A DNA stretch of 51,612 bases from positions 1-51,612 of the forward strand of contig CAYJQC010000030.1 of the NCBI GenBank assembly GCA_964372215.1. The letters are read 5' to 3'. Positions 16,261 through 26,897 of the stretch are shown piece after piece. Source of the stretch: DAIMFL01 sp964372215 (GTDB lineage Bacteria > Pseudomonadota > Alphaproteobacteria > Dongiales > Dongiaceae). The number at the start of each line of letters is the position of its first letter. Positions within the stretch are counted from its first letter, which is position 1. The position numbers were made by a program, and so were the translations under genes. The notes under the pieces are model-generated. The model saw nothing but the letters and a program-made list of their open reading frames with translations. It searched no databases and was not told where the DNA came from.

Positions 16261-19020
16261 CTACTTGGCGGCGACCGGATGCGGCTTCGCGTCGCCGACG
16301 AGGGCGGCGAGCGGCAGCGAGAACACGAATCTGGCACCGCCGCCGCTCCGCGTCTCGACCCAGATCCGACCACCGAAATGCTCGACGATCTGGCGCGAGA
16401 TGGCGAGACCGAGCCCGGTGCCTTGCGGCACCTCCTGGCCGTGCAGTTGGTGGAACTTCTCGAAGATCACGACGCGCGAGGCGGTCGGCACGCCGGGACC
16501 GTTGTCGGCGACCGCGACAAGCAGGCTGTCGCCGCGGCGTCCTGCGGTGACCTCGACGGCACCGGCCTCGGCGGCGCAGAACTTGACCGCGTTCGACAGC
16601 AGGTTGACCAGCACCTGGATCAGGCGGTCGCGGTCCGCGAACACCGGCGGCAGCGCCGGCGTCAGCGACACCGTGAGGCGGATGCGGCGGCCGTCGAACA
16701 GGGCACGGGTCGCCGCCAGGGCATCGGCAATCGCCGCCCGGGCGTCGATCTCGGCCATGCGCCATTCCATGCGGCCGGCCTCGAGCTTGGCCAGGTCGAG
16801 GATCTGGTTGATCAGCCGGGTCAGGCGCTCGCTTTCGCTGGTGACGATGTCGAGGAATTCGCTACGGCGCTCCGGGGGCAGGGCCGGATTGGCGGACAGG
16901 ATCTCGGCGAACGAGCGGATCGAGGTCAGCGGGGTCCTGAGCTCGTGGCTGACGATCGACAGGAAGTCGTCCTTGAGCCGGTCGAGCTCCTTGAGGCGTT
17001 CGTTGGCGGCCCTGAGCTCCGCCGTGGTGCGCTCGAGCTCGCCCGACTTCTGCTCGAGCCGGTGGCTGTACTCGATCACCTGCGAGGTTTCGTCGAGGAT
17101 CTTCATCACCTCCTCGATGCGGACCGCCTCGCCCTTGACCACGGTGTCGATCATCACCCGGGCCGACGCCGCGCCGATGGCGCCGGCCAGCAGCCGCTCG
17201 GCGAAGGCGATCAGCTCGGCGTTCGCCTCGGTCTGCTTCGCCAGGTCGATGCCGCGCCGACGCGCGTACTCCGCGAAGGCGCGGTCGGCCTGGGGCTCGC
17301 CGACGAAGCGCATCACCAAGTCGTAGAGATCGGGCACCGTGGCGGTGCCGCCGCGGAACTGCGATCCGGTCGGGCCCGCCGCGTGACGGAAGGCGTCGAC
17401 GAACAGCGCCGCCTGGATCCGCTCGATCGCGTTCTGCCGGCTGAACAGGGACACGCCGACATAGGCGCCGATATTGGCGAGCATGCTCCAGATCATGGCA
17501 TGCGAGATGTGGTCGAACCCGGCGAGGCCGAACAGGGCATACGGCTTGAGCAGTGCCGCGCCGAACGGCCCGTCGTCGACGAATCCGCGGTCGAGCCAGC
17601 CCGACTGCGCGAACGAGGGCAGCAGCAGGGTGTAGCCCCACAGCAGGAAGCCGAGGCTGAGCCCGGCCAGCGCACCGTTGCGGGTGGCGCCGCGCCACAG
17701 GATGCCGCCGACGATCGCGGGCGCAAACTGCGCGGCGGCGGCGAACGACACCAGGCCGATCGAGACCAGAGTGTAGGACTCGCCGATGAAGCGGAAATAG
17801 CTGTAGCCGAGCAGCAGGATGACCAGGATGGCGCCGCGTCGGATGCCGAGCAGGAGCTGGGTCAGGTCGCCGCGCCGGGTGAGCTGCAGGCGCCTGAGGC
17901 GCAGCAGGACCGGCATCACCAGATCGTTGCAGACCATGGTGCTGAGCGCGATGGTGGCGACGATCACCATGCCGGTCGCCGCGGACAACCCGCCGATGAA
18001 GGCGAACAGCGCGATCCCCTGGGCGCCGCCGACCATCGGCAGGGTGAGCACGTAGGTGTCGGGATCGACGCTGCCCTCGGCGAAGGTGAGGCGGCCGGCG
18101 AAGGCGATCGGCAGGACGAACACGTTGATCAGCAGGAGATAGAGCGGAAACAGCCAGACCGCCTTCTTGAGATGGCTCTCGTCGACGTTCTCGACCACCG
18201 TCATCTGGAACTGGCGCGGCAGGCAGATCGCCGCCGCCATCGACAGGAAGATCAGCGTGGCCCACTGCACGTAGCCGCTGGCCTGGTCGATGGTCAGGAG
18301 ACGGGCCAGATCGGGCTGGAGAATCGCCCGGCCGAACAGGTCGCCGAAGCCGTCATAGAGCCCGAAGGTGACGTAGGCCCCGACGATCATGAAGGCGACC
18401 AGCTTGACCAGCGATTCGAAGGCGACCGCCAGGACCATGCCCTGATGGTGCTCGCTGGCGTCGATGTGGCGGGTCCCGAACAGGATCGAGAAGGCGGCGA
18501 GGACGAGCGCCACCAGCAGCGCGGTGTCGCCGATGATCGGGACCCGGCCGTGGCTGGCCGGCACCAGCTCGGGAAAGCTGATCAGCACGTCGAAGCTCTG
18601 CGACACCGCCTTGAGCTGCAACGATATGTAGGGCGTGATGGCGATGACGGCGATCACCGTCACCAGCCCGGACAGCAGCGTGCTCTTGCCGTAGCGCGAC
18701 GATATGAAGTCGGCGATCGAGGTGATCCGGTGCACCTTGCTGATGCGGATGATCTTGCCGATCAGCCACCACCACAGCACGAAGGCCAGAGTCGGTCCGA
18801 GATAGATGGCGACGAAGTCGATGCCGCTGCGGGCGGCGCGCCCGACGCTGCCGTAGAACGTCCAGGAGGTGCAGTAGACCGCGATCGACAGCGAATAGAC
18901 ATAGGGGTTGCTGATCAGGCTGCGGCCGCCTTCCGCGCGCCGGTCGCCGTAATAGGCGATCGCGAACAGCAGGCATAGATAGAGGAACGAAACGACGAGG
19001 ATCAGGATGCCGTGCTGCAT
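16261..19020 (-). CDS. SLC5 (Na+/solute symporter-like) sensor histidine kinase, CrbS/CbrA type
   Basis: 919 residues. The N-terminal half (about 1-540) is a sodium symporter-like module with 12-13 membrane segments (SIADFISSRYGKSTLLSG, GGLSAATGMVIVATIALSTM, YTLVSIGLVSFAAAAQFAP). Then come a linker, a coiled-coil (about 650-680), a HisKA domain with phosphoacceptor H692 in SHELRTPLTSIRSFAEIL, and HATPase_c with N-box NLLSNAVKF, ADNGPGVP and GTGLGLAISRQIVEHFGG. Such kinases sense or transport small carboxylates or amino acids (acetate switch CrbS; CbrA). The response regulator is encoded upstream on the same strand, beyond an assembly gap. Start ATG at 19020. Confidence 0.92.
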   Translation of the reverse strand: MQHGILILVVSFLYLCLLFAIAYYGDRRAEGGRSLISNPYVYSLSIAVYCTSWTFYGSVGRAARSGIDFVAIYLGPTLAFVLWWWLIGKIIRISKVHRITSIADFISSRYGKSTLLSGLVTVIAVIAITPYISLQLKAVSQSFDVLISFPELVPASHGRVPIIGDTALLVALVLAAFSILFGTRHIDASEHHQGMVLAVAFESLVKLVAFMIVGAYVTFGLYDGFGDLFGRAILQPDLARLLTIDQASGYVQWATLIFLSMAAAICLPRQFQMTVVENVDESHLKKAVWLFPLYLLLINVFVLPIAFAGRLTFAEGSVDPDTYVLTLPMVGGAQGIALFAFIGGLSAATGMVIVATIALSTMVCNDLVMPVLLRLRRLQLTRRGDLTQLLLGIRRGAILVILLLGYSYFRFIGESYTLVSIGLVSFAAAAQFAPAIVGGILWRGATRNGALAGLSLGFLLWGYTLLLPSFAQSGWLDRGFVDDGPFGAALLKPYALFGLAGFDHISHAMIWSMLANIGAYVGVSLFSRQNAIERIQAALFVDAFRHAAGPTGSQFRGGTATVPDLYDLVMRFVGEPQADRAFAEYARRRGIDLAKQTEANAELIAFAERLLAGAIGAASARVMIDTVVKGEAVRIEEVMKILDETSQVIEYSHRLEQKSGELERTTAELRAANERLKELDRLKDDFLSIVSHELRTPLTSIRSFAEILSANPALPPERRSEFLDIVTSESERLTRLINQILDLAKLEAGRMEWRMAEIDARAAIADALAATRALFDGRRIRLTVSLTPALPPVFADRDRLIQVLVNLLSNAVKFCAAEAGAVEVTAGRRGDSLLVAVADNGPGVPTASRVVIFEKFHQLHGQEVPQGTGLGLAISRQIVEHFGGRIWVETRSGGGARFVFSLPLAALVGDAKPHPVAAK

Positions 19021-19204
19021 CGCTAGCCGTCCCCGGAGTCCCGCGGCGCCCGCGCGCCCCGCCCCCACCCCGCCCCCCCCCCCCCCCCCCCCCAGAGCAC
19101 GGAAAACCCCCCCCCAACCCCCNNNNNNNNNNGCGCGCCCCGGGGCCCCGCGCCCGGCCCGGGCGGGGGCGCGGGCGCCGCGCCCCCCGCCCCCCCCGCG
19201 ACGC
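19021..19204. other. Assembly gap (10 N at 19123-19132) with corrupted C/G flanks
   Basis: Ten N are flanked by long C and G homopolymer runs unlike any coding DNA here. The intended content is the 3' end of the small membrane protein that starts at 19381 plus the short spacer to the kinase. Frames through this stretch are unreliable. Confidence 0.9.
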
Positions 19205-19381
19205 CGCCAGCCCCATGAGCAGGATCAGCCCGCCCCAAGCCACGAAGACGTAGAGATAGAGCAGGGGGATGCCGAACCAGAGCACGCCGACGCTGAACAC
19301 CGTCAGCAGCGGCGGCGCGAAGGCGGCGAGCCCCAGCAGGAACAGGCCGAGCGAACGTTCGCCGGTCGCGTCGCGCCGCAC
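19205..19381 (-). CDS. Small membrane protein between regulator and kinase (3' end lost in gap)
   Basis: Partial N-terminal 59 residues from a GTG 8 bp after the response-regulator stop: a polar start (VRRDATGERSLG), then two hydrophobic segments (LFLLGLAAFAPPLLTVF and WFGIPLLYLYVFVAWGGLIL). Short two-helix proteins of this kind are commonly encoded directly before SLC5-type kinases. The C-terminus runs into low-quality sequence. Confidence 0.55.
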
Positions 19382-19388
19382 CGGCCGG

Positions 19389-19835
19389 TCAGCCCGGCGC
19401 GACGCCGAGCAGCTCCTTGACCCGATCGACCACCTCGCGGGTCGAGAACGGCTTGGTGATGTAGTCGTCGGCGCCCAGCGCAATGCCCTTCTCGCGCTCG
19501 GAATCGCGGCCTTTCGCGGTCAGCATGACGATGCGCACGTCGCGCCACGCGGGATTGGCGCGCACCGCCTTGCAGATGCTGTAGCCGTCGCCGCGCGGGA
19601 TCATCACGTCGAGCAGGATCAGGTCCGGGCGCTTCTCGCGCATCGCGCCGAGCGCCTGCTCGCCGTCGCGCGCCACCCGCACCTCGAACCCCGCCTGCTC
19701 CATCAGGAACTCGAGGGAAAGCACGATGTTCGGCTCGTCGTCGACCACCAGCACCGAGCGCGCCGGCGCGCCGCCGGCCGTCGCCGCATCTGCCGGCCCG
19801 CCCGCTGCCCGTCGCGCTGGCGCTTCCTCGTGCAG
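19389..19835 (-). CDS. Single-domain response regulator (CheY-like)
   Basis: About 148 residues; the receiver domain covers roughly the C-terminal 120. Seen: acidic pair in VLVVDDEPNIV, phosphoacceptor Asp in LILLDVMIPRGDG, switch Thr in VMLTAKG and conserved Lys in DDYITKPFS. There is no output domain. The start is uncertain: no ATG in frame; a CTG at 19835 has a strong AGGAGG 6 bases upstream, followed by an Ala/Pro-rich leader. It is followed at 7-bp spacing by a small membrane protein and then the kinase, so it is the likely phospho-partner. Confidence 0.82.
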   Translation of the reverse strand: MHEEAPARRAAGGPADAATAGGAPARSVLVVDDEPNIVLSLEFLMEQAGFEVRVARDGEQALGAMREKRPDLILLDVMIPRGDGYSICKAVRANPAWRDVRIVMLTAKGRDSEREKGIALGADDYITKPFSTREVVDRVKELLGVAPG

Positions 19836-20099
19836 ATCCTGCCTCCTGGCATGCCGGCTCTCGTTGCGCGGAGCCGGGTCACTTTGGCATAGCTTAGCGC
19901 GGATTCGCCCGGGCTGCCACGCGCCCGGGCTGCCACGCATGCGGGTGGGCTCTGGCCCGGGTGTGCCGGACGCTGCGCCGCGTTGCGGCCGGCGGGTGGC
20001 CCAGGATACAAGGGATGGATACAAGGGATTCGGCGCCGACCGCCGCCACGCCGCGCGAAGCCGGGCGGGTGCCGGCCGGATCGCGCGCAGGAGTTGCGG

Positions 20100-21455
20100 A
20101 TGGCGCCGGGGGTGTTCCGCCTGGGACTGATCTCGCTGATCGTCGCCGGCATCGGTGCCGCGGCGCTGGCCGTGCTCGCGCTGGCCCTGGCGGCGGCTGC
20201 CGGGCAGGCCGGCGCCGGCATGCTGATCGGGATCGGCGCGGCGGCCGGGGCCGCGGGACTGGGGCTCTGGGTGGCGGCCCTCGGCCTGCGCGATCATGTC
20301 CGGCGGCTGGAGCGGCTGCGCGGCGATCTGCTGATCGCCGCCGCCCATGACGCGGCGCTGGCCGCGCGCTGGCTGGCGCCGGCGACCGACGAGGCCGGAC
20401 GCCTGGCCCAGACGGCGTCCCAGGTGATCTCCCAGCAGCGCGCGCGCCGCGCCGATCCCGACGGCCGGCTCGCCGCGGTCGTCGCCGCCACCGCCGAGGG
20501 GCTCGTCGTGATCACCCAGACCGGGCTGGTCAGCCTGGTCAATGCCGCCGCCCTGGCCCGCCTCGGCGCGGACCGGGTGCTGCTCGGCACCAGCGTCTAC
20601 GACCTGTTCCACCGCAGTGATCTCGGCACGGCCGTGGAACAGGCGCGGGCCGCCGGCCGCCCGGTGACGACGACCCTGACCAGCCTGGACGGCGAGCGGA
20701 TCGAGCTGCGCATCGCCGATCTCGGCGAGGCCGGCGGGGCGGTGCTCTCGCTGGCGCCCGGCGCGGCCGCCCATGGCGCCGGCCTGCACCAGGATTTCGG
20801 GCTGCACGAGCAGCCGCCGGCGGCCGGCGCGATCGACGCCGGCACGACGCTGGAATCGCTGCCGGTGGTGGTGCTGGACACCGAGACCACCGGCCTCGAC
20901 GTGGCCAGCGACCGCATCGTCTCGGTCGGTGCCGTGCGCCTGCATGGCAGCCGCGTGTTCCGCCACCTGACCCTCGACCGGCTGGTCAATCCGGGCCAGC
21001 CGATCCCGGCCCGCTCGACCGCCGTGCACGGCATCTCGACCGCCATGGTCGCCGGCGCGCCGGCGTTCGGCGCGGTGCTGCCCGACATCGTCGGGTTCCT
21101 GTCAGGCACCGTGGTGGTGGGGCACTGCATCGGCTTCGACATGACCATGCTGGCGCGCGAGGCGGCGCGCGCCGGCGCCGCCTGGTCCCCGCCCCGGACG
21201 CTCGACACCATGCTGCTGGCCGGCGCGCTGTACTCGGAAACCGAGGAGCTGTCGCTCGACGCGCTGGCGGAACGCCTCGGCGTCACCGTCCAGGGCCGCC
21301 ATACCGCGCTCGGCGACGCGCTGGTGACGGCGGCGGTCTATGCCCGGCTGGTGCCACTGCTGCAGGACGCCGGGATCGTCTCGTTCGGCGACGCCGTGGC
21401 CTTCGCGGCGAGACCGCGCAAGCTGATCGCCCAGCAGCGCGCGGCGGGCTGGTAG
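20100..21455 (+). CDS. Membrane-anchored PAS / DnaQ-like 3'-5' exonuclease
   Basis: 451 residues: two N-terminal membrane segments (about 8-35 and 40-62), a helical linker, a PAS-like region (about 122-220), and a C-terminal DEDDh exonuclease domain with D260/E262 in VVLDTETTGLD, HCIGFDMTMLA, and RHTALGDALV carrying the exo III His and Asp. Start ATG has AGGAG 7-8 bases upstream. It is followed at 7 bp by the CBS-DUF294 gene. This pairing beside symporter/kinase genes recurs in proteobacterial acetate-type loci. It is more likely a nucleotide-processing or signalling accessory than the replicative epsilon subunit. Confidence 0.85.
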   Translation: MAPGVFRLGLISLIVAGIGAAALAVLALALAAAAGQAGAGMLIGIGAAAGAAGLGLWVAALGLRDHVRRLERLRGDLLIAAAHDAALAARWLAPATDEAGRLAQTASQVISQQRARRADPDGRLAAVVAATAEGLVVITQTGLVSLVNAAALARLGADRVLLGTSVYDLFHRSDLGTAVEQARAAGRPVTTTLTSLDGERIELRIADLGEAGGAVLSLAPGAAAHGAGLHQDFGLHEQPPAAGAIDAGTTLESLPVVVLDTETTGLDVASDRIVSVGAVRLHGSRVFRHLTLDRLVNPGQPIPARSTAVHGISTAMVAGAPAFGAVLPDIVGFLSGTVVVGHCIGFDMTMLAREAARAGAAWSPPRTLDTMLLAGALYSETEELSLDALAERLGVTVQGRHTALGDALVTAAVYARLVPLLQDAGIVSFGDAVAFAARPRKLIAQQRAAGW

Positions 21456-21462
21456 GCCGGCC

Positions 21463-22066
21463 ATGCTCGACGCCGCGATCCTGGCCCGAATCGACAGCTT
21501 CCCGTATCGCCACCGCGTCGCCGACGTGATGACCGCCCCGGCGGTGACGGTGGCCGGCACGGCCGGTCTCGCCGATGCGGTCAGCGAGATGCGCCGGCGC
21601 GGCATCAGCTCGCTGCTGGTGGTCGACGGGGACGGGCGGCCCGACGGCATCCTGACCGAACGCGACGTGCTGACGGCGATCGTCGCCCACGGCGCCGAGG
21701 CCTTGTCGCGGCCGGTCTCCGCCCACCTGTCGCGCCCGGTCCAGGCGGTCCCGGCCGACGCCTACCTGTTCACCGCGATCGCCCGCATGGACCGGCTGGG
21801 CATCCGCCACCTGGCGGTGACCGACGGCCTCGACGGCCGGCTCGCCGGCGTGGTCAGCGCCCGCGCCCTGCTGCGCCAGCGGGCCGGCACGGCGCTGGTG
21901 CTCGGCGACGAGATCGCCCAGGCGCGCGACGGCCGGGACATGGCGGCGGTCAAGGCGCGGCTGCCGGAGCTGGCCGGCGCGCTGCTGGCGGAGCAGGTGC
22001 CGGTGCTCGACGTCGCCGGGGTGATCAGCGCGGTCTATCGCGACATCAGCGCCCGCGCCGCGGTCC
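21463..22066 (+). CDS. CBS-domain DUF294 nucleotidyltransferase-like protein, N-terminal part
   Basis: N-terminal ~201 residues: two CBS motifs (about 18-75 and 85-140; VADVMTAPAVTVAG, RGISSLLVVDGDG, GIRHLAVTDG) then the helical region before the nucleotidyltransferase domain, ending DISARAAVLA. From about 22066 the frame continues into sequence that is not this family. The C-terminal part lies beyond the gap at 22293-23102. Together the parts give about 470 residues, close to a full CBS-DUF294-DUF294_C protein, so very little true sequence is missing. Translation is likely coupled to the upstream exonuclease. Confidence 0.75.
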
Positions 22067-22209
22067 TCGCCACCGGCGGCTGCCGCTCGACCGAGCCGCG
22101 GCTGGCGAAGGGGCCGTACTACCGGCCCACCATCTTCGACCGGGTCGAGCCGGGCATGGCCATCGCCCGCCAGGAGGTGTTCGGGCCCGTGCTGGCGGTG
22201 ATAACCTTC
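22067..22209 (+). other. Misplaced aldehyde dehydrogenase fragment at contig edge
   Basis: In frame with the DUF294 gene, the sequence reads ATGGCRSTEPRLAKG, PTIFDRV and RQEVFGPVLAVITF, the conserved C-terminal part of NAD(P)-dependent aldehyde dehydrogenases (E-x-F-G-P-V motif). It stops at the N run and nothing else of this enzyme is nearby. It is most likely a chimeric contig end joined through a short shared sequence (LATGG). Confidence 0.75.
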
Positions 22210-22292
22210 NNNNNNNNNNCCCGCCGCCCGGGGGGGGGCCCGGCGGCGGGCCGGGGGGGGCCCCCCCGGCGCGGCCCGGGCCGGCGCCGTGG
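22210..22292. other. Assembly gap (10 N at 22210-22219) and low-complexity flank
   Basis: Ten N followed by about 70 bases dominated by runs of G and C. No reading frame here matches a family. True DUF294 coding sequence resumes at about 22293. Confidence 0.9.
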
Positions 22293-23102
22293 TGCTACCT
22301 GGTGCTGGGCTCGGGCGGACGCGGCGAAAGCCTGCTGTCCGCCGACCAGGACAACGCCATCGTCCATGGGGGCTCGGGGGGCGGGTCGGGCGCCGACGAT
22401 GCTTGGTACGCCGAGCTCGGCGGGCGGGCCTCGGACCTGCTGGACCAGGCCGGCATCCCCTATTGCAAGGGCAAGGTGATGGCCTCGAACGCGGCCTGGC
22501 GCCACGATCTCGGGGAGTGGCGGCGCCGGGTGGATGGCTGGGTCGAGAAGCCGAGCCCGGAGAGCCTGCTCAGCGTCGACATCTTCTACGACTTCCAGCC
22601 GGTGCACGGCGATTTCGCACTGGCCGGCGAGCTGCGCCGGCACGCGGTGCAGGCGGCCCGCTCCTCGCCCCTGTTCCTGGCGCTGCTGGCCGAGCAGCTC
22701 AGGGATCGCGGCGCGCCGCTCGGGCTGTTCGGCCGGATCGTCACCGAGGCGGGCCGGGTCGACCTGAAGCGCGGCGGCACGATGCCGATCGTCGCCGGCG
22801 CCCGGGTGCTGGCCTTGCGCTGCGGCAGCGCGGCGGTGGCGACCCTGCCGCGCCTGCAGGCCGCGGTCGCCGCCGGTCACCTGAACGAGGGCGACGCCGC
22901 CGCCCTCGGCGGCGCCCTCGAGGTGCTGATGGAGCTGATCCTGGAGCAGCAGATCCTGGACGTTGCCGCCGGGCTCGAGCCGAGCCCGCGGGTCGAGACG
23001 AAGCGGTTGCCGGCGCCGCGCCGCGCCCGCCTGAAATCCGCCCTCAAATCGGTGCAGACGGTCGACTACGCGATCCACGCGGCGCTGTCGTCCGGAAACT
23101 GA
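22293..23102 (+). CDS. DUF294 nucleotidyltransferase-like protein, C-terminal part
   Basis: About 269 residues continuing the gene begun at 21463. It opens with the nucleotidyltransferase signature CYLVLGSGGRGESLL and DQDNAIVH, the GS-x-x-R/D-x-D pattern related to GlnD and pol-beta enzymes. DUF294_C follows with DIFYDFQPVHGD, GLFGRIVTE and VDLKRGGTMPIV. The known family role is unclear; proteins with CBS plus DUF294 are proposed signal-transduction nucleotidyltransferases. It closes the locus that begins with the symporter genes. Confidence 0.8.
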   Translation, partial: CYLVLGSGGRGESLLSADQDNAIVHGGSGGGSGADDAWYAELGGRASDLLDQAGIPYCKGKVMASNAAWRHDLGEWRRRVDGWVEKPSPESLLSVDIFYDFQPVHGDFALAGELRRHAVQAARSSPLFLALLAEQLRDRGAPLGLFGRIVTEAGRVDLKRGGTMPIVAGARVLALRCGSAAVATLPRLQAAVAAGHLNEGDAAALGGALEVLMELILEQQILDVAAGLEPSPRVETKRLPAPRRARLKSALKSVQTVDYAIHAALSSGN

Positions 23103-23223
23103 GGGGGCGGCCGCGCCGGTTGCCCCGGCGACCGCCGATGGGCTACAACGGCGCCGGTCCTGCCGGAGCCCTCCGGTAGCGGATTTCAAGCGCAATCCAG
23201 CAGTTTCCCGCCCGGAGTCGCCG

Positions 23224-24906
<1,683 letters not shown>

Positions 24907-24918
24907 GGGTCGCGCGGG

Positions 24919-25060
24919 CCCTCACCCTCCCATCGCTCCCTTCGACAAGCTCAGGGGCGACGGGTCCCGCCCTCTCCCGCAAGGCGGAAGAGGGATACGC
25001 AGGCCTGGCGTGGGCATCAGCCGCGCTTAGCCGGAGTTGGGTGAGGGTCGGAAAGGGGCG
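24919..25060. repeat. Intergenic palindromic repeat block (copy A)
   Basis: Between convergent ettA and mlaC. Outer arms CCCTCACCC and GGGTGAGGG bracket CCCTTCGACAAGCTCAGGG (24938-24956), a REP-like word common in alphaproteobacterial spacers, and an inner CCCTCTCCCGC / AGAGGG hairpin. Related CCCTCTCCCGC-type blocks occur at 33283-33420 and 39944-40062. It probably also ends transcription from both sides. Confidence 0.65.
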
Positions 25061-25077
25061 TCGCCGTCGCCGCCGGG

Positions 25078-25698
25078 TCAGCCGTTCTGGCCGACCTTGC
25101 TGCGCAGGGTCTCGATCAGGCCGGCGACCTTGCCGCCCTTGCTCTGGATCACCGAGGCGAACTCGTCGCGCTGGGTGATCGCCATGCTGAGGCCCTCGAC
25201 GATCACGTCGACGATGCGGAACTGGTCGTCGCCGGTGGCGTGGATGCGCCAGTCGACCCGGATGTTCTCGGCGCTCGGCCGCACCACCAGGCTCTGGACC
25301 GTGGCGAAGCCGTCCGGCTCCGAGCGCACGCCGCGGACCTCGAAGCTCTCGCCGGAATACTCGGCGAAGCGCCTGGCGTAGCTCTTGATCAGCAGCTCCT
25401 CGAACAGCGCCAGGAACTCCTGCTTCTCCTCCTCGCTGGCGCTGCGCCAGTAGCGGCCGAGCACGAACTTGCCGATGGTCGGCACGTCGAAATGGCTGCT
25501 CAGCAGCTCGCGGAAGCGGGTCTCGCGTTCCTTGCCGGTGAGTTCGCGACCGGTGAGCGCCGACACCGCGCGGTCGCCCAGGCTGGCGATGAACTCGGCG
25601 GGGCTGATCGCGGGATCGGCGGCGGCCGGCGCCGACAGCAGCAATCCCGCGGCGCAAGCCGCCGCCAGAAACGCCCGGCGATCCAGATTGGCCGTCAT
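25078..25698 (-). CDS. mlaC: Phospholipid-binding protein MlaC (Ttg2D family)
   Basis: 206-residue periplasmic phospholipid carrier between the outer-membrane MlaA complex and the inner-membrane MlaFEDB complex. Seen: signal peptide with RR (LDRRAFLAAACAAGLLLSAPAAA), then the Ttg2 fold with FDVPTIGKFVLGRYWR, EFLALFEELLIKSYA and VDVIVEGLSMAITQRDEF. It is 3 bp downstream of mlaA on the same strand. MlaFED components are not in the window. Confidence 0.92.
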   Translation of the reverse strand: MTANLDRRAFLAAACAAGLLLSAPAAADPAISPAEFIASLGDRAVSALTGRELTGKERETRFRELLSSHFDVPTIGKFVLGRYWRSASEEEKQEFLALFEELLIKSYARRFAEYSGESFEVRGVRSEPDGFATVQSLVVRPSAENIRVDWRIHATGDDQFRIVDVIVEGLSMAITQRDEFASVIQSKGGKVAGLIETLRSKVGQNG

Positions 25699-25701
25699 CG
25701 C

Positions 25702-26544
25702 TCAGTTCGTCCCGGAGACCTGGTCGCCGTCCGCGTCTTCTTCGTAGGTCAGGCTGTAGCCGTCGGACTCGCCCTCGCCGTTGCGGATGGCGTCGTTGCG
25801 CTTCTGCCGGTACAGGCTGCGGATGGTGGCGTAGTAGTCGAGCGAGCCTTCGCGGATCTCGTCGAGCGTCTTCAGGTTGCGGGCGCGCGCGTCCACGGCG
25901 GTGACGCCGGCGCGGGCATAGAGCAGGTTGTCGAGGTCGTGGGCCCCGGCGATGTAGGTCAGGGGATCGAGGAACACGTCGACGATGCGGCCGATGCCGT
26001 CGCGCGGATTGGCCGGGCCGAGCAGCGGCAGCACCAGATACGGCCCCTCGTCGACGCCGTGAACGGCCAGCGTCTGGCCGAAATCCTCGTCGTGATAGAG
26101 AAAGCCCATCTCGGCCGCGACGTCGAACAGCCCGGCGATCCCGAAGGTGGAGTTGACCAGGAAGCGCATCAGCGTCGTGCCGGCCCGATCGGTCTCGCCC
26201 TGGAACAGGTCGTTGGCGAGAATCACCGGGCTCGACAGGTTGCGCAGGAAATTGCGCACGCTGTCCTGGGCCGGGTTGGGCAGCGCCACGTAGTACCAGC
26301 CGGCGATCGGCTTCAGCACCAGTTCGTCGAGGGCGTAGTTCACCTCGAAGAAGTAGCGGTTCATCGGTTCGAGCGGATCGTTGGTCTCGTTGTAGGCCGC
26401 CAGCGCCACCGGATCGTTTTCCGGCACCGTGGCGCAACCGCCGAGCGCTCCGGCCAGCGCGCCCGCGAGCGCCATGGCGGCGAACCCGGGAGCCTGCGCG
26501 GCGCGGCGCCGACCGCCCCGAACCACCATCCCGGCGCACATCAT
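25702..26544 (-). CDS. mlaA: MlaA/VacJ family lipoprotein
   Basis: 280-residue outer-membrane lipoprotein that removes phospholipid from the outer leaflet and hands it to MlaC. Lipobox LGGC with lipidated C37, then NDPLEPMNRYFFEVNYALDE, PVILANDLFQGE, RFLVNSTFGIAGLFDVA, and PYLVLPLLGPANPRDGIG, all typical MlaA blocks. The start is set at the double Met (26544); an in-frame ATG at 26598 would give an unusually long leader. The protein ends in an acidic tail (EEDADGDQ). It is transcribed with mlaC. Confidence 0.9.
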   Translation of the reverse strand: MMCAGMVVRGGRRRAAQAPGFAAMALAGALAGALGGCATVPENDPVALAAYNETNDPLEPMNRYFFEVNYALDELVLKPIAGWYYVALPNPAQDSVRNFLRNLSSPVILANDLFQGETDRAGTTLMRFLVNSTFGIAGLFDVAAEMGFLYHDEDFGQTLAVHGVDEGPYLVLPLLGPANPRDGIGRIVDVFLDPLTYIAGAHDLDNLLYARAGVTAVDARARNLKTLDEIREGSLDYYATIRSLYRQKRNDAIRNGEGESDGYSLTYEEDADGDQVSGTN

Positions 26545-26897
26545 CTCAAATGACCCGCGAACTGACGCGATCGACCGCATGGAAAGCGATAACCCCATCT
26601 GTTAGGCAAACTGCCGGGCCGTCGCTCAAGGGTCTTGGAACCTTCCAATCCCAGGAAATCCCAGGTCGAAAGGCGTCCGGTGCGTCCCCCTGTCGCCACG
26701 GCAAATCTCCGAGGCAGCCTCCCATGGATACCTTAAAGCCGCGTTATCGGCTCGGCGCCGCCGCCCTTCGCAGGCCTCCAATGACTCACCTATCATACTC
26801 CATTAACGATGGCCAGCCGCCAGGACAGCCGACTGTGTGCGGCAAGTCACATCAGTTGCACAAAAGTCGCAGCCCCGGAAAATCGGCGGCGCCGACC
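26545..26897. other. Non-coding spacer between dppF end and mlaA start
   Basis: About 350 bp with no credible gene; the long plus-strand frame crossing it continues antisense through dppF and is rejected. It should hold the mlaA promoter and the end of the dpp transcript. I see TATGAT on the minus strand near 26800 without a good -35, and no clear terminator. Confidence 0.5.

Noticed and set aside
22067..22209. A real aldehyde dehydrogenase gene near the DUF294 gene
   Set aside because: Only one internal motif block is present, fused in frame to an unrelated gene and ending at Ns; nothing upstream or downstream belongs to the enzyme.
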